A DNA stretch of 64,000 bases from JAUYIV01 sp040882645 (GTDB taxonomy: Bacteria > Actinomycetota > Acidimicrobiia > Spongiisociales > UBA11373): the NCBI GenBank assembly GCA_040882645.1, contig JBBEAX010000052.1, forward strand, positions 38,775-102,774, in the 5' to 3' direction. Numbering within the stretch: position 1 is the stretch's first letter; each line of letters begins with the position of its first letter. The position numbers were made by a program, and so were the translations under genes. Below the pieces are notes generated by a model. That model ran no database searches, was not told the DNA's origin, and was given only the letters and a program-made list of their open reading frames with translations. Shown one piece after another: positions 1-8,380 of this stretch.

Positions 1-783
1 TCGGGCAGCAGCGTGCCGATTCTGGTGGTAGGCAGCTTCGCCAACTCGCCATCCCACCGGCGCCACATCTTCGGAGAAGGCACTTTTGCCGACTACGTCG
101 AGATTGGTGTGGGTCGAAGCGACTCGTCGAACTACTGGGCGGTCCACACCGGAATGAGGGACGACCCGCTGCTCTTCGTCACCGGGGTCGTCTACTCGGA
201 CGACAACCGCAACGGGCGAATGGACCTCGGCGAGGGTCTCCCCGGCGTGACAGTGACCGCCGGAGGCCGGCGTGGAAAGACCAACGCCGGCGGCGGATAC
301 TCGGTCGAGGTGGCCAACGGCAAGCGGATCATCACGGCCTCGGGTGGCTCACTCGCCGGATCCCTAAACGAGGTACCCGTGAAGGTCGACGGATTCAACG
401 TTGGCGTCGACTTCGTCTCCGGTGAACGAGCCGTGGTGCGCGCGTACGCACTCTGCAATGGACTCCATCCGACCATCCTCGGTACGAATGGGCCAGACAT
501 GTTGAAGGGGACCAACGGGCGCGACGTGATCGTCGGCCTCGGCGGGGCCGACACGATCTACGGCCTCGGCGGCAACGATGTCATCTGTGGTGGCGGCGGC
601 GGTGACATCATCGATGGCGGTGACGGCGACGACCGAATCCGCGGGGGCTCAGGCACCGACCTGATCGAAGGAGGGGCCGGCCGCAATCGCCTCTCCGGCG
701 GCCGCGGGAACGACCTGATCGTGGCGTCCGCCGCTGACAGGGTGCGCGGCGGCGCCGGGGTCAACGAAGTCCGCTCGGGCTAG
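1..783 (+). CDS. Secreted CAP/SdrD-B-like/RTX-repeat protein, 5'-truncated
   Basis: The frame is open from base 1, so the true start lies outside the window. The first 60 or so residues (a SPSHRRHIFGEG stretch, then YWAVHTG) resemble the end of a CAP/SCP (cysteine-rich secretory protein) domain. A segment beginning TGVVYSDDNRNGRMDLGEG follows, typical of SdrD B-like or transthyretin-like beta domains with Asp-rich calcium-binding turns. The last 100 residues are hemolysin-type calcium-binding repeats of the form GGxGxDxI (GLGGNDVICGG, GGDGDDRIRGG). Such proteins are exported and fold on binding calcium outside the cell. It ends 15 bp before the stop codon of the convergent dehydrogenase gene. 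Family assignment is firm for the RTX part and moderate for the CAP part; the substrate or adhesion partner is unknown. Confidence 0.8.
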   Translation, partial: SGSSVPILVVGSFANSPSHRRHIFGEGTFADYVEIGVGRSDSSNYWAVHTGMRDDPLLFVTGVVYSDDNRNGRMDLGEGLPGVTVTAGGRRGKTNAGGGYSVEVANGKRIITASGGSLAGSLNEVPVKVDGFNVGVDFVSGERAVVRAYALCNGLHPTILGTNGPDMLKGTNGRDVIVGLGGADTIYGLGGNDVICGGGGGDIIDGGDGDDRIRGGSGTDLIEGGAGRNRLSGGRGNDLIVASAADRVRGGAGVNEVRSG

Positions 784-798
784 GAGCACCGGGTCGCG

Positions 799-2253
799 CT
801 ACCAGTTGGCGCCGATGTACTTCGTCTCGAGGAATTCCTGCATCCCGTGGTGTGAGCCCTCACGCCCCAGCCCCGACTCCTTGACGCCCCCGAACGGCGT
901 CGCCGGGTCGGAGATCAGCCCTCGATTGAGGGCGACCATCCCTGCTTCCAATCTCTCGGCGATCGACAGCCCCACCCTCTCGTCGCCGGTGAAGACGTAC
1001 GAGATCAGCCCCAGCTCGGTGCCATTGGCCTGCTCGACCGCGTCGTCGATGTCGTCGAAGCGCACGATCGGGGCAACCGGGCCGAAGATCTCGGTGGCGA
1101 GGATGCCCGCACTACGGGCGACATCCTTGATGACGGTGGGCAGATAGAAGTAGCCCTTGCGATCGGGCGCCTTTCCCCCCGTGAGGACAGAGCCCTCCAT
1201 GGCCGCTTCGTCGACCAACTCGGCGACTTTGTCGCGAGCCGAGGCATTGATCAGCGGACCCACCTCGGTGCCACGCTCCATGCCTCCCCCAACCTGCATC
1301 GACTCCATGGCTGCCGACAACCGAGCGGCAAACTCGTCCGCCACCGTGGAGTGCACGTAGAAGCGATTCGCCGCGGTGCATGCCTCACCGGCGTTGCGCA
1401 TCTTCGCCTGCACCGCTCCGGTGACGGCGGCGTCGAGGTCGGCGTCTGCAAGCACCAGGAAGGGGGCGTTCCCCCCGAGCTCCATCGACACGCTGAGCAC
1501 CCTCTTGGCCGCTTCCCCCAGTAGCACCCTTCCCACCTCGGTCGACCCGGTGAACGACAGCTTGCGGACCCGGCTGTCGGCCATCGCGGTGTTGACCACC
1601 GCAGAGGAGGACGAGGACGGGATCACGTTCACGACCCCGGGCGGGCACCCGGCTTCCGCCAGGAGGTCGGCCAGGGCCAGGGCGGTGAGCGGGGTGTCCG
1701 AGGCCGGCTTGAGGACCACCGGGCAACCCGCCGCCAGGGCAGGTCCGATCTTGCGAGTGCCCATTGCCATTGGGAAGTTCCAAGGCGTCACCAGGAGCGA
1801 CACCCCGATCGGCTGGTACACCACGAAAACCCGCTTGTCGCCGGCAGGCGCCCGATACATCTCGCCCCGATTGCGCACCGCTTCCTCCGAGAACCACCGG
1901 AAGAACTCGGCCCCGTACCGAACCTCGCCAATCGCATCGGGGAACGCCTTGCCGTTCTCGGTGACGATCAGCTCGGCAAACTCCTTCTCGCGATCGAGGA
2001 GGAGTTCGAAGGCCTTGCGGAGGATCTCCCCCCGGTCCCGAGGAGCACGGTCGGCCCAATCTTCAAAGGCGTCATGAGCGGCGCCAACTGCGGCGAGCGC
2101 ATCCTCGGAACTGGCCGAGGCAACCGACGCCACGATCTCCTCGGAGGCAGGATCGCGCACGTCGATCGTCCCGCCGGTCGAACCCTGGCGCCATTCCCCG
2201 CCGATGTAGAGGCCGGTCTTGCCGTCGGCCACGAGCCGTCCTACGAGATTCAT
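799..2253 (-). CDS. NAD(P)-dependent succinate-semialdehyde-type aldehyde dehydrogenase
   Basis: A 484-residue aldehyde dehydrogenase, the usual family length. It shows TPWNFP (residues 156-161), the cofactor-loop FTGSTEVG (234-241), the general base Glu258 in MELGG, and catalytic Cys292 in GEACTAANR. The GEACTAANR and FGGVKESGLGREG signatures are those of the succinate-semialdehyde dehydrogenase (GabD) branch, so the likely reaction is succinate semialdehyde to succinate. The start was set at the ATG that places the IGGEW motif near the N terminus; a much longer open frame upstream is low-complexity Arg/Gly-rich and overlaps a repeat. With the polyamine genes at 12-24 kb it could supply the last step of putrescine degradation. 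The substrate is inferred. Confidence 0.85.
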   Translation of the reverse strand: MNLVGRLVADGKTGLYIGGEWRQGSTGGTIDVRDPASEEIVASVASASSEDALAAVGAAHDAFEDWADRAPRDRGEILRKAFELLLDREKEFAELIVTENGKAFPDAIGEVRYGAEFFRWFSEEAVRNRGEMYRAPAGDKRVFVVYQPIGVSLLVTPWNFPMAMGTRKIGPALAAGCPVVLKPASDTPLTALALADLLAEAGCPPGVVNVIPSSSSSAVVNTAMADSRVRKLSFTGSTEVGRVLLGEAAKRVLSVSMELGGNAPFLVLADADLDAAVTGAVQAKMRNAGEACTAANRFYVHSTVADEFAARLSAAMESMQVGGGMERGTEVGPLINASARDKVAELVDEAAMEGSVLTGGKAPDRKGYFYLPTVIKDVARSAGILATEIFGPVAPIVRFDDIDDAVEQANGTELGLISYVFTGDERVGLSIAERLEAGMVALNRGLISDPATPFGGVKESGLGREGSHHGMQEFLETKYIGANW

Positions 2254-2343
2254 CTGCTGCTCACCATTCGAGGAGGATACGACACCAGTCTCCGGCCGGC
2301 CTCCGGCCGCCTTGGACCGGCTCCGCCGGCCACGTCTCCGGTC

Positions 2344-2363
2344 TCCGCCTTCCGCCTTCCGCC
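2344..2363. repeat. Heptamer repeat tract in the 2254-2428 intergenic gap
   Basis: The unit TCCGCCT is repeated almost three times with exact 7-bp period; the bases just before it (two CTCC-containing heptamers) keep the same phase. It sits in the gap between two co-directional minus-strand genes, next to GC-rich palindromic DNA (GGCCGGCCTCCGGCCG). This is one of six intergenic gaps in the window with 7-bp-period repeats. Confidence 0.7.
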
Positions 2364-2428
2364 AGAAAGGCAGCGGTCTCCCGCGAGCGCGCCGCCGGGT
2401 CGGCCGCGTTGCGCATTGCGCTTCTGAC

Positions 2429-3397
2429 TCACCGTCGTGCAGCGTCCAGCGCCCGCTTGAACGCCTCATCTCCCACGTTCCCGCCGCTGACGACCACGGC
2501 CGTCGGACCAGCGGTCGCCACCTTGCCGGCCAAGACCGCGGCAACCCCCACTGCTCCCCCACCCTCTACCCGCCAACCGTGCTCGTCGTAAAGGAACTTC
2601 ATCGCGGTGGCGATCTCGGACTCGGACACGAGCATCGTGTCGTCCACCAGTGTCTGACACATCTCGAACGTGTGGTGGTTCTCCTCTCCCAACCCTCCGG
2701 CGAGGGCATCGGCCAGGGTGTCCTCCTCGACCACGCCGACGAGCCGCCCGGCGGCAAGGCTCCGGTGCATCGCCGGGCCGCGCTCCTGGCTCACCCCGAT
2801 CACAGTGACTCGAGGCGAGATGGTTTTGGCGGCCACCGCGATCCCTGAAATCAAGCCACCACCCGACAGCGGCACCACGATCGCTTCGCACTCGGGGAAT
2901 GCATCCAGGATCTCGATGCCGATGGTCCCCTGCCCGGCGATGACGGCGGGATCGTCGAAGGGATGAATGAAGGCGAGGCCCTCGTCGGCCACAAGTCGAC
3001 GTGCGGCCGCCTCGGCGTCGTCCTGATCAGGCCCCCCAACCACCACCCGAGCACCGAGACCCTCAATCGCCTCGACCTTGTTCGCCGGGACCCTCGCCGA
3101 GACGCATACGGTGGCGGGGATGCCGAGGAGCCGGGCGACATGGGCCACGGCCCGGCCGTGGTTGCCACTCGAGACGGCCACCACCCCGGCGGCGACCATT
3201 TCGGGGTCCCCAGACAGCAGGGCGTTGGCCGCGCCGCGCACCTTGAAAGACCCAGTTTCCTGCAGGCACTCGGCCTTGAGGCGGACCGGCCCGCCCTGTC
3301 TCGACAGCGATGGCGCGAGAACCAGCGGTGTGGCCCGCGCAATCCCGGCGATTCGCGCCGCGGCAGCCGTCACCTCGGCGATGGTGGGGTGGTTCAC
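2429..3397 (-). CDS. Threonine/serine dehydratase, PLP-dependent, ACT-less
   Basis: 322 residues of fold-type II PLP enzyme. The Schiff-base lysine is in GSFKVRGAANAL (near residue 52), the cofactor ring pocket in SSGNHGRAVA and the phosphate-binding loop in SGGGLISG. No C-terminal ACT regulatory domain is present, so it resembles catabolic (TdcB-like) threonine dehydratases and serine racemases rather than feedback-inhibited IlvA. It would deaminate L-threonine to 2-oxobutanoate or L-serine to pyruvate in the cytoplasm. The GTG start overlaps the stop of the upstream lipoprotein gene by four bases (GTGA), so translation is probably coupled. Exact substrate preference cannot be read from sequence. 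Confidence 0.85.
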   Translation of the reverse strand: MNHPTIAEVTAAAARIAGIARATPLVLAPSLSRQGGPVRLKAECLQETGSFKVRGAANALLSGDPEMVAAGVVAVSSGNHGRAVAHVARLLGIPATVCVSARVPANKVEAIEGLGARVVVGGPDQDDAEAAARRLVADEGLAFIHPFDDPAVIAGQGTIGIEILDAFPECEAIVVPLSGGGLISGIAVAAKTISPRVTVIGVSQERGPAMHRSLAAGRLVGVVEEDTLADALAGGLGEENHHTFEMCQTLVDDTMLVSESEIATAMKFLYDEHGWRVEGGGAVGVAAVLAGKVATAGPTAVVVSGGNVGDEAFKRALDAARR

Positions 3398-4002
3398 CCG
3401 GTCACGGTGAACGGGCCTGGAATCGTGGTGCCGTCGCTGAACTCGAGATTCGACACGATGGCCACGAAGCCCTCGCCGTCGGCCTGCACGATGGTCACAT
3501 CACCTGTGGCCATGAAGTCGGCTCCCAGGTTGCCCAACGGGCCGGGACCATCCGGGTCAAAGTGCACACAGATTCCTGAGCCCGCAGGGAAGCAACCGAC
3601 CTCGAAGTCCCCGAGCTCTCCACTCCACGCCGCGCCGTACACCGTGTATGCCTCGATCGAGAAGAAGAAGCCATCGGTCGCCGGGTCATTGTGGACACTG
3701 AAGTAGGGGTCGGCTGCTCCTGCCACGGGGGCAGCGAAGGACACGCCGCCCACGAGCCCGTCCCAGTCGATTGCGTAGGAGCCGTCGGCGTTGAGCGTCA
3801 GTGCTCCGCCGGCTGCCTCCGTCGAGGTGGTGGCCGCCGCCGTCGACGTGGTGGCGGCGGCCGAGGTGGTGGTCGCCGCGCTGGTGGTGGTCGTAGCGCT
3901 GGTAGTGGTCGCCGCCGTGCTCGAGGAGCTCGAACCGGTCCCGCCCCCGCAGGCGCTGGCCACCAGGGCAACCACCGCTGCCTGAATCCAATGCCTTCTC
4001 AT
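3394..4002 (-). CDS. Lipoprotein with Ser/Thr/Ala-rich linker, function unknown
   Basis: 202 residues starting MRRHWIQAAVVALVASAC: a short signal peptide with a lipobox (VASAC), so the mature protein should be lipid-anchored outside the membrane. About 45 residues of low-complexity Ser, Thr and Ala follow as a spacer, then a compact domain of about 130 residues with ADPYFSVHND and FDPDGPGPLGN segments that I do not recognise. The start is supported by a GGAGGAACT ribosome site just upstream. The stop overlaps the threonine dehydratase start. Upstream, 153 bp separate it from the divergent phosphoesterase gene, which must hold both promoters. Confidence 0.7.
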   Translation of the reverse strand: MRRHWIQAAVVALVASACGGGTGSSSSSTAATTTSATTTTSAATTTSAAATTSTAAATTSTEAAGGALTLNADGSYAIDWDGLVGGVSFAAPVAGAADPYFSVHNDPATDGFFFSIEAYTVYGAAWSGELGDFEVGCFPAGSGICVHFDPDGPGPLGNLGADFMATGDVTIVQADGEGFVAIVSNLEFSDGTTIPGPFTVTG

Positions 4003-4155
4003 AGTTCCTCCGGTTCGTGGACGCGACACGCCCTGATTGTGCAACTCTAGGTTGGCCCGACCTTCGGCCATGGGGAATAAGGAGGGAATCCTTTACGCTT
4101 CTGCCGCCGTGTCCACTACGCGCCCATCCACCGAACACTCCTCGAGGCGACTGCC

Positions 4156-4986
4156 ATGAAATCGTTCCGTGTCCTGTTTCTCGCCGACAGCCAGCTTGGT
4201 CTGTACGCGTCGTTCAGCGGCATGTCGGAAGAAGCGGCGGCCCAGTACGCGGCCCAGGGGATGCACGTGGAAGCGGTGCCATCGACCCAGGGACACGAAT
4301 GGGACGCGGCGATGTACCGGAAGGCGGTCGAGGCTGCCAACCATCTACGGCCCGACCTGGTGCTGTTCGGGGGCGACATGATCGACGATCCCAACAGCGA
4401 GGATCAGCTGAACAGCTTCCTATCGATCTCGTCGCGCCTCGACCGCGACATCCCCATGCGATTCGCCCCCGGGAATCACGACATCGCGGCGGATACGGTC
4501 GTGCCCACGCCCGAGAGCATCGCCGCCTATCGGGCGGTCTACGGGGACGACCACTACACGTTTCGGGCAGGCCCGGTGTCGTTCGTCGTCCTCAACACGG
4601 TGGTCATCGACCACCCCGAATTGGTGCCGGCGGAGTGGGCTGCGCAGCGGGAGTTCATTGCCGAAGCGCTCGACACCGACGAGCCGCCGATCGTCGTCGG
4701 CCACCACCCTTTCTTCCTCGAGAGCCTCCACGAGGAGGACAACTACTGGAACCTCCCGACGGAGAGGCGAATCCCCCTCGTCGAGCAGATGCGCCGCGCC
4801 GGGGTTCGCCTGTCGATCGCCGGGCACTGGCACCGCAACAACATCGCCAGCTACGGCGACCTCGAAGTGGTCACCTCAGGCCCGGTCGGCTATCCCCTCG
4901 GTAGCGACCCGTCGGGTTTCCGGCTGATCGAAATCACCGAAGAGGGGCGCATCGCCCACCGCTACTTGCCACTCGACGCGGACTAG
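4156..4986 (+). CDS. Calcineurin-like metallophosphoesterase
   Basis: 276 residues with the binuclear-metal signatures of the family in order: FLADSQLG near residue 10 (in place of the usual DxH), FGGDMIDD (GDxx), APGNHDIA (GNHD), VGHHPFFLE and IAGHWHRNN (GHxH). No signal peptide or membrane segment is visible, so it is likely cytoplasmic. It could be a phosphodiesterase or phosphatase; the substrate is not predictable. A GAGGCGA ribosome site precedes the ATG. It is followed after 45 bp by the receiver-reductase gene on the same strand. Confidence 0.8.
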   Translation: MKSFRVLFLADSQLGLYASFSGMSEEAAAQYAAQGMHVEAVPSTQGHEWDAAMYRKAVEAANHLRPDLVLFGGDMIDDPNSEDQLNSFLSISSRLDRDIPMRFAPGNHDIAADTVVPTPESIAAYRAVYGDDHYTFRAGPVSFVVLNTVVIDHPELVPAEWAAQREFIAEALDTDEPPIVVGHHPFFLESLHEEDNYWNLPTERRIPLVEQMRRAGVRLSIAGHWHRNNIASYGDLEVVTSGPVGYPLGSDPSGFRLIEITEEGRIAHRYLPLDAD

Positions 4987-5031
4987 GGCCGCTCGAAGTG
5001 GGATCATCCAACCCGACCACCTGAGGCGACC

Positions 5032-6663
5032 ATGGCCAAACCATTCATTGTCACCGTCGACGACGACCCCCAGGTGCTGGCGGCGGTGGAACGAGACCTG
5101 CGCTCGAAGTACGCCGCCGACTACCGGATCCTCCGTGCCAGTTCAGGCGCTCAGGCCCTGGAGGCGATCGATGGGCTCAAGGGTCGGGGCGACCAACTGG
5201 CGCTGATCGTGGCCGACCAGCGCATGCCCCAGATGACGGGCACCGATTTCCTCGAGAAGGCGGCCCGCATCTACCCCCAGGCCCGCACCGTCCTGCTCAC
5301 CGCCTACGCCGACACCGAGGCCGCCATCCAGGCGATCAACCAGGTGGGTCTCGACCACTACCTGATGAAGCCCTGGGATCCACCCGAGGACCACCTGTAT
5401 CCCGTGCTCGACGACCTCCTGGACGAGTGGAACCAAACGGTGGAACTGCCTTACGAAGGCATCCGGGTGATTGGCACCACCTGGTCTCCGTTGACCCATG
5501 AAGTAAAGGACTTTCTCGCCCGCAACCAGATCTCGTATCGCTTCGCCGACGTCGAGCGGGACGAGGAGGCCGCAGCCATCGCCTCCGCCGCCGAGAACCA
5601 CATCCCGGTGGTCCTCATGCCAGATGGGACCAGGCTGGTCGAGCCCGACCGGCGGACCCTGGCGGCACAGGTGGGAATGCGGGTGGAAGCCGAGAAGCCC
5701 TTCTACGACCTGGTGGTGATCGGGGCCGGCCCCCCCGGGCTGGCCGCCGGGGTCTACGGCGCGTCCGAGGGGCTCAGCGTCACGATCCTCGAGCGTGACT
5801 CGACCGGCGGGCAGGCCGGGACCAGCTCGCGCATCGAGAACTACCTGGGGTTCCCCAAGGGCATCAGCGGTACCGATCTTGCCCGGCGGGCCGCCACGCA
5901 GGCACTGCGGCTCGGAGCCGAGATCGTCACCGCCGGAGAAGTCCAATCGGCCCGGGTGGAAGGCGCAACAAAGATCGCCACCCTCTCGGACGGTACGGAG
6001 ATCGCGTCGAAGGCCATCGTGGTCGCCACGGGAATGACCATGCGCACGTTGGAGGTGCCCGGCTACGAGAAGTTCACCGGCGCCGGCCTGTTCTACGGCG
6101 CCGCCATTTCTGAGGCGTCCACCTACCGGGATCGACCGGTGTTCGTGATCGGCGGGGCGAACTCGGCGGGACAGGCGGCGATGATGTTCAGCCGGTACTC
6201 GAGCACCGTCACGATCGTGGTTCGCGGCAAAGACATCGAGTCGAAGATGTCGCAGTACCTGGTCGATCAGATCCGGGCCACGAAGAACATAGAAGTCCTG
6301 CTCAACACCCAGGTCGTCGAGATGCTCGGCGCGACCCGCCTCGACCGGGTGGTGCTCAAGCAAGGTGACGACCAGGTGGAACGAGAGTGCGCCGCTGTCT
6401 TCGTGTTCGTCGGTGCGCGTCCCCACTCCGACTTCATCAAGGATCTGGTGGCAGTCAACGACCAGGGGTTCATCCTCACGGGTACCGACCTCGACATGAA
6501 GAAGTGGCCCCTCGAGCGCGACCCGTACCTGATGGAGACCAGCGTTCCCGGAGTGTTCGCCGCAGGCGACGTTCGCCATGGGGTGGTGCGACGGGTGGCG
6601 TCGGCGGTCGGCCAGGGCTCGGTGTGCATCAGCTTCGTCCATCAGTACCTCGGGACGGTCTGA
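5032..6663 (+). CDS. Fused response-regulator receiver and thioredoxin-reductase-like flavoprotein
   Basis: 543 residues in three parts. Residues 1-130 are a receiver domain with acidic pocket DDD (10-12), phospho-acceptor Asp62 in VADQRMPQ and Lys113 in YLMKPWD. Residues 140-215 look like a glutaredoxin/thioredoxin fold without an obvious CxxC. Residues 224-543 are a two-dinucleotide-fold reductase with FAD motif GAGPPG (231-236) and NAD(P) motif VIGGANSAG (372-380). The redox CxxC of thioredoxin reductase (normally YCATCDG) is replaced by FYGAAISEA (354-362), so it cannot reduce thioredoxin by the usual route. It is head of an operon with the histidine kinase that starts directly after its stop. 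Redox-coupled phospho-signalling is inferred. Confidence 0.88.
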   Translation: MAKPFIVTVDDDPQVLAAVERDLRSKYAADYRILRASSGAQALEAIDGLKGRGDQLALIVADQRMPQMTGTDFLEKAARIYPQARTVLLTAYADTEAAIQAINQVGLDHYLMKPWDPPEDHLYPVLDDLLDEWNQTVELPYEGIRVIGTTWSPLTHEVKDFLARNQISYRFADVERDEEAAAIASAAENHIPVVLMPDGTRLVEPDRRTLAAQVGMRVEAEKPFYDLVVIGAGPPGLAAGVYGASEGLSVTILERDSTGGQAGTSSRIENYLGFPKGISGTDLARRAATQALRLGAEIVTAGEVQSARVEGATKIATLSDGTEIASKAIVVATGMTMRTLEVPGYEKFTGAGLFYGAAISEASTYRDRPVFVIGGANSAGQAAMMFSRYSSTVTIVVRGKDIESKMSQYLVDQIRATKNIEVLLNTQVVEMLGATRLDRVVLKQGDDQVERECAAVFVFVGARPHSDFIKDLVAVNDQGFILTGTDLDMKKWPLERDPYLMETSVPGVFAAGDVRHGVVRRVASAVGQGSVCISFVHQYLGTV

Positions 6664-8058
6664 GTGCTGGAACTGCTCCGGGCCGTGTCGCTCTTCTCCG
6701 ACCTCGACGATGCCGACCTGGAGGCGCTCGCAGAGGACTCGCGAGAGGTCGCGGTCGCCGCCGACACCGAGCTGTTCGAAGAGGGTGACTTTGGCGACGA
6801 TGCCTACGTCGTGATCGACGGGACCCTCGAGATCACCAAGCAATCGGCGAATCGCGAAGTGCTCGTGGCAGTGCGAACCCGGGGCGACGTGATCGGGGAG
6901 ATGGCGCCGCTCGAAGCGGCGATCATCGGCCCGGCGCCGCGATCCGCCACCGTGCGCGCCCGTACCGACTCGCGGTTGCTCGAGATCCAGAAGGCCAGCC
7001 TCGACCGGGTGCTCGAGACCAGCCCCAAAGGTGCCCGAGCGATGTTCGGAGTCCTGCTCCGGCGGTGGCGCGAAACGGAGTCGTTGGTCCGCCACAGCGA
7101 GAAGATGGCGCAACTGGGCACCCTCAGCGCCGGCTTAGCCCACGAGATAAACAACCCGGCCTCGGCGGTCAAGCGTGCAGCCGAGGAGCTCGGCGAGGCA
7201 GTCGACCGCTACGTGGAGGCACGAGCAGCCTTCGGCGCGGAGGGCGTACCCCCCAGCGTGACCGGCCTCCTCGAGCGCCTGGCTGCCGGGAACCGTCCGG
7301 CACCCACCCCGACCGACCCCCTCGCCCGCAGCGACGTGGAGTCGACGGTGGAGGCTTGGCTCGAGGATCAAGGCGTCGAAGAGGCGTGGTCGCATGCGTC
7401 GGCCTTGGTCGAGATCGGCGTCGACCCTCAGGCACTGGAATCGTTGGGGCTGACCGGGCAAGTGTTGTCACGGGCAGTCAGCCTGATCACCGCCGGAGCA
7501 ACCGCCCACGACCTGATCCACGTGACCAAGGAGGGCGCCACCCGGGTATTCACTCTGGTCAAGTCGATGAAGGACTACTCCTATCTCGACCAGGCACCCA
7601 TCCAGGATGTCGTGGTACCCACCGGCATCAACGACACCCTCTTGATCCTGCGGTCCAAGCTGAAGGACATCGAAGTCGTGACGGAGTTCGAGGATCTTCC
7701 GGCGATCCCGGCTTACGGGAGCGAACTCAACCAGGTGTGGACCAACCTCCTCGACAACGCCGCGGACGCCATCCACGAGCACGGCGGCTCGAAGATTGCG
7801 GTTCGGGCATTCCGCGAGGGCGACCAGGTGGTCGTTGAGATCTCCGACGACGGGCCGGGCATACCCCCGGAGGTCCAGCCGCGCATCTTCGACGCCTTCT
7901 TCACCACCAAGGAGCCAGGCAAAGGGACCGGGCAGGGCCTCGGAATCGCATTCTCCATCGTCGTCCAGCGCCACGGCGGCAACGTGCTGGTGAAGGAAAC
8001 CGGACCGGACGGCACTACCTTCCGAGTGGAACTCCCCGTCGAAGGACCCCCCGCATGA
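6664..8058 (+). CDS. Histidine kinase with N-terminal cyclic-nucleotide-binding domain
   Basis: 464 residues, no membrane segment. Residues 1-125 form a CAP/CNMP-binding-like domain (FEEGDFGDDAYVVIDG). The phospho-acceptor is His160 in GLAHEINNPA, of the ATP-dependent sensor-kinase HisKA type. The C-terminal ATPase domain has the N box (NLLDNAADAI), G1 (DDGPGIP) and G2 (GTGQGLGIA). The GTG start follows the TGA of the receiver fusion with no gap, so the two are probably made together and the kinase is the likely phosphodonor for Asp62 of that protein. The stop overlaps the zinc-finger gene start by four bases. The ligand of the N-terminal domain is unknown. Confidence 0.88.
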   Translation: MLELLRAVSLFSDLDDADLEALAEDSREVAVAADTELFEEGDFGDDAYVVIDGTLEITKQSANREVLVAVRTRGDVIGEMAPLEAAIIGPAPRSATVRARTDSRLLEIQKASLDRVLETSPKGARAMFGVLLRRWRETESLVRHSEKMAQLGTLSAGLAHEINNPASAVKRAAEELGEAVDRYVEARAAFGAEGVPPSVTGLLERLAAGNRPAPTPTDPLARSDVESTVEAWLEDQGVEEAWSHASALVEIGVDPQALESLGLTGQVLSRAVSLITAGATAHDLIHVTKEGATRVFTLVKSMKDYSYLDQAPIQDVVVPTGINDTLLILRSKLKDIEVVTEFEDLPAIPAYGSELNQVWTNLLDNAADAIHEHGGSKIAVRAFREGDQVVVEISDDGPGIPPEVQPRIFDAFFTTKEPGKGTGQGLGIAFSIVVQRHGGNVLVKETGPDGTTFRVELPVEGPPA

Positions 8059-8378
8059 GGCTCAGGCGCCGCAAGGAGAAGCCCTCTAAGCCGCCCAAGT
8101 GCGAGCACCTGCTGGCGATGCCAATCGACCCCCGCCCCGAAGGGGGCTGTGAGCAGTGCCTTGCCCTCGGCGACACCTGGGTGCACCTCCGGTTCTGCGT
8201 CGAGTGCCGCGCCATCGGCTGCTGCGAGGCTTCGAAGAACCAGCACGCCCGCAAGCATGTCGAAGCGTCGGGGCACCCCGTGGTACGGACGCTCGAGTCT
8301 GGTGAGGATTGGGCGTGGTGCTATCCACACGAAATGGGGCGGAACCTCTCACCACCGGCCGTCGAGACCCTCTCCTAG
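8055..8378 (+). CDS. UBP-type zinc-finger protein
   Basis: A 107-residue protein made almost entirely of a ZnF-UBP domain: CEH near the start, CEQC, FCVECRAIGCCE, then a HARKH...GHP segment and an aromatic WCYPH end. In eukaryotes this fold binds the free ubiquitin C terminus; in bacteria without ubiquitin its ligand is not known. The ATG overlaps the kinase stop (ATGA), which ties it to the receiver-reductase/kinase pair. A second copy of the domain occurs at 31791-32588. The N terminus is strongly basic (RLRRRKEKPSK). Confidence 0.85.
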   Translation: MRLRRRKEKPSKPPKCEHLLAMPIDPRPEGGCEQCLALGDTWVHLRFCVECRAIGCCEASKNQHARKHVEASGHPVVRTLESGEDWAWCYPHEMGRNLSPPAVETLS

Positions 8379-8380
8379 CG

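Noticed and set aside
2254..2562. N-terminal extension of the succinate-semialdehyde-type dehydrogenase
   Set aside because: The extra 103 codons are Arg/Gly-rich repeat DNA with no domain, and the shorter start gives the normal family N terminus.
5143..7113. Long open frame opposite the receiver-reductase gene
   Set aside because: It is a high-GC antisense frame with His/Gly/Arg-rich composition and no domain, opposite a convincing gene.
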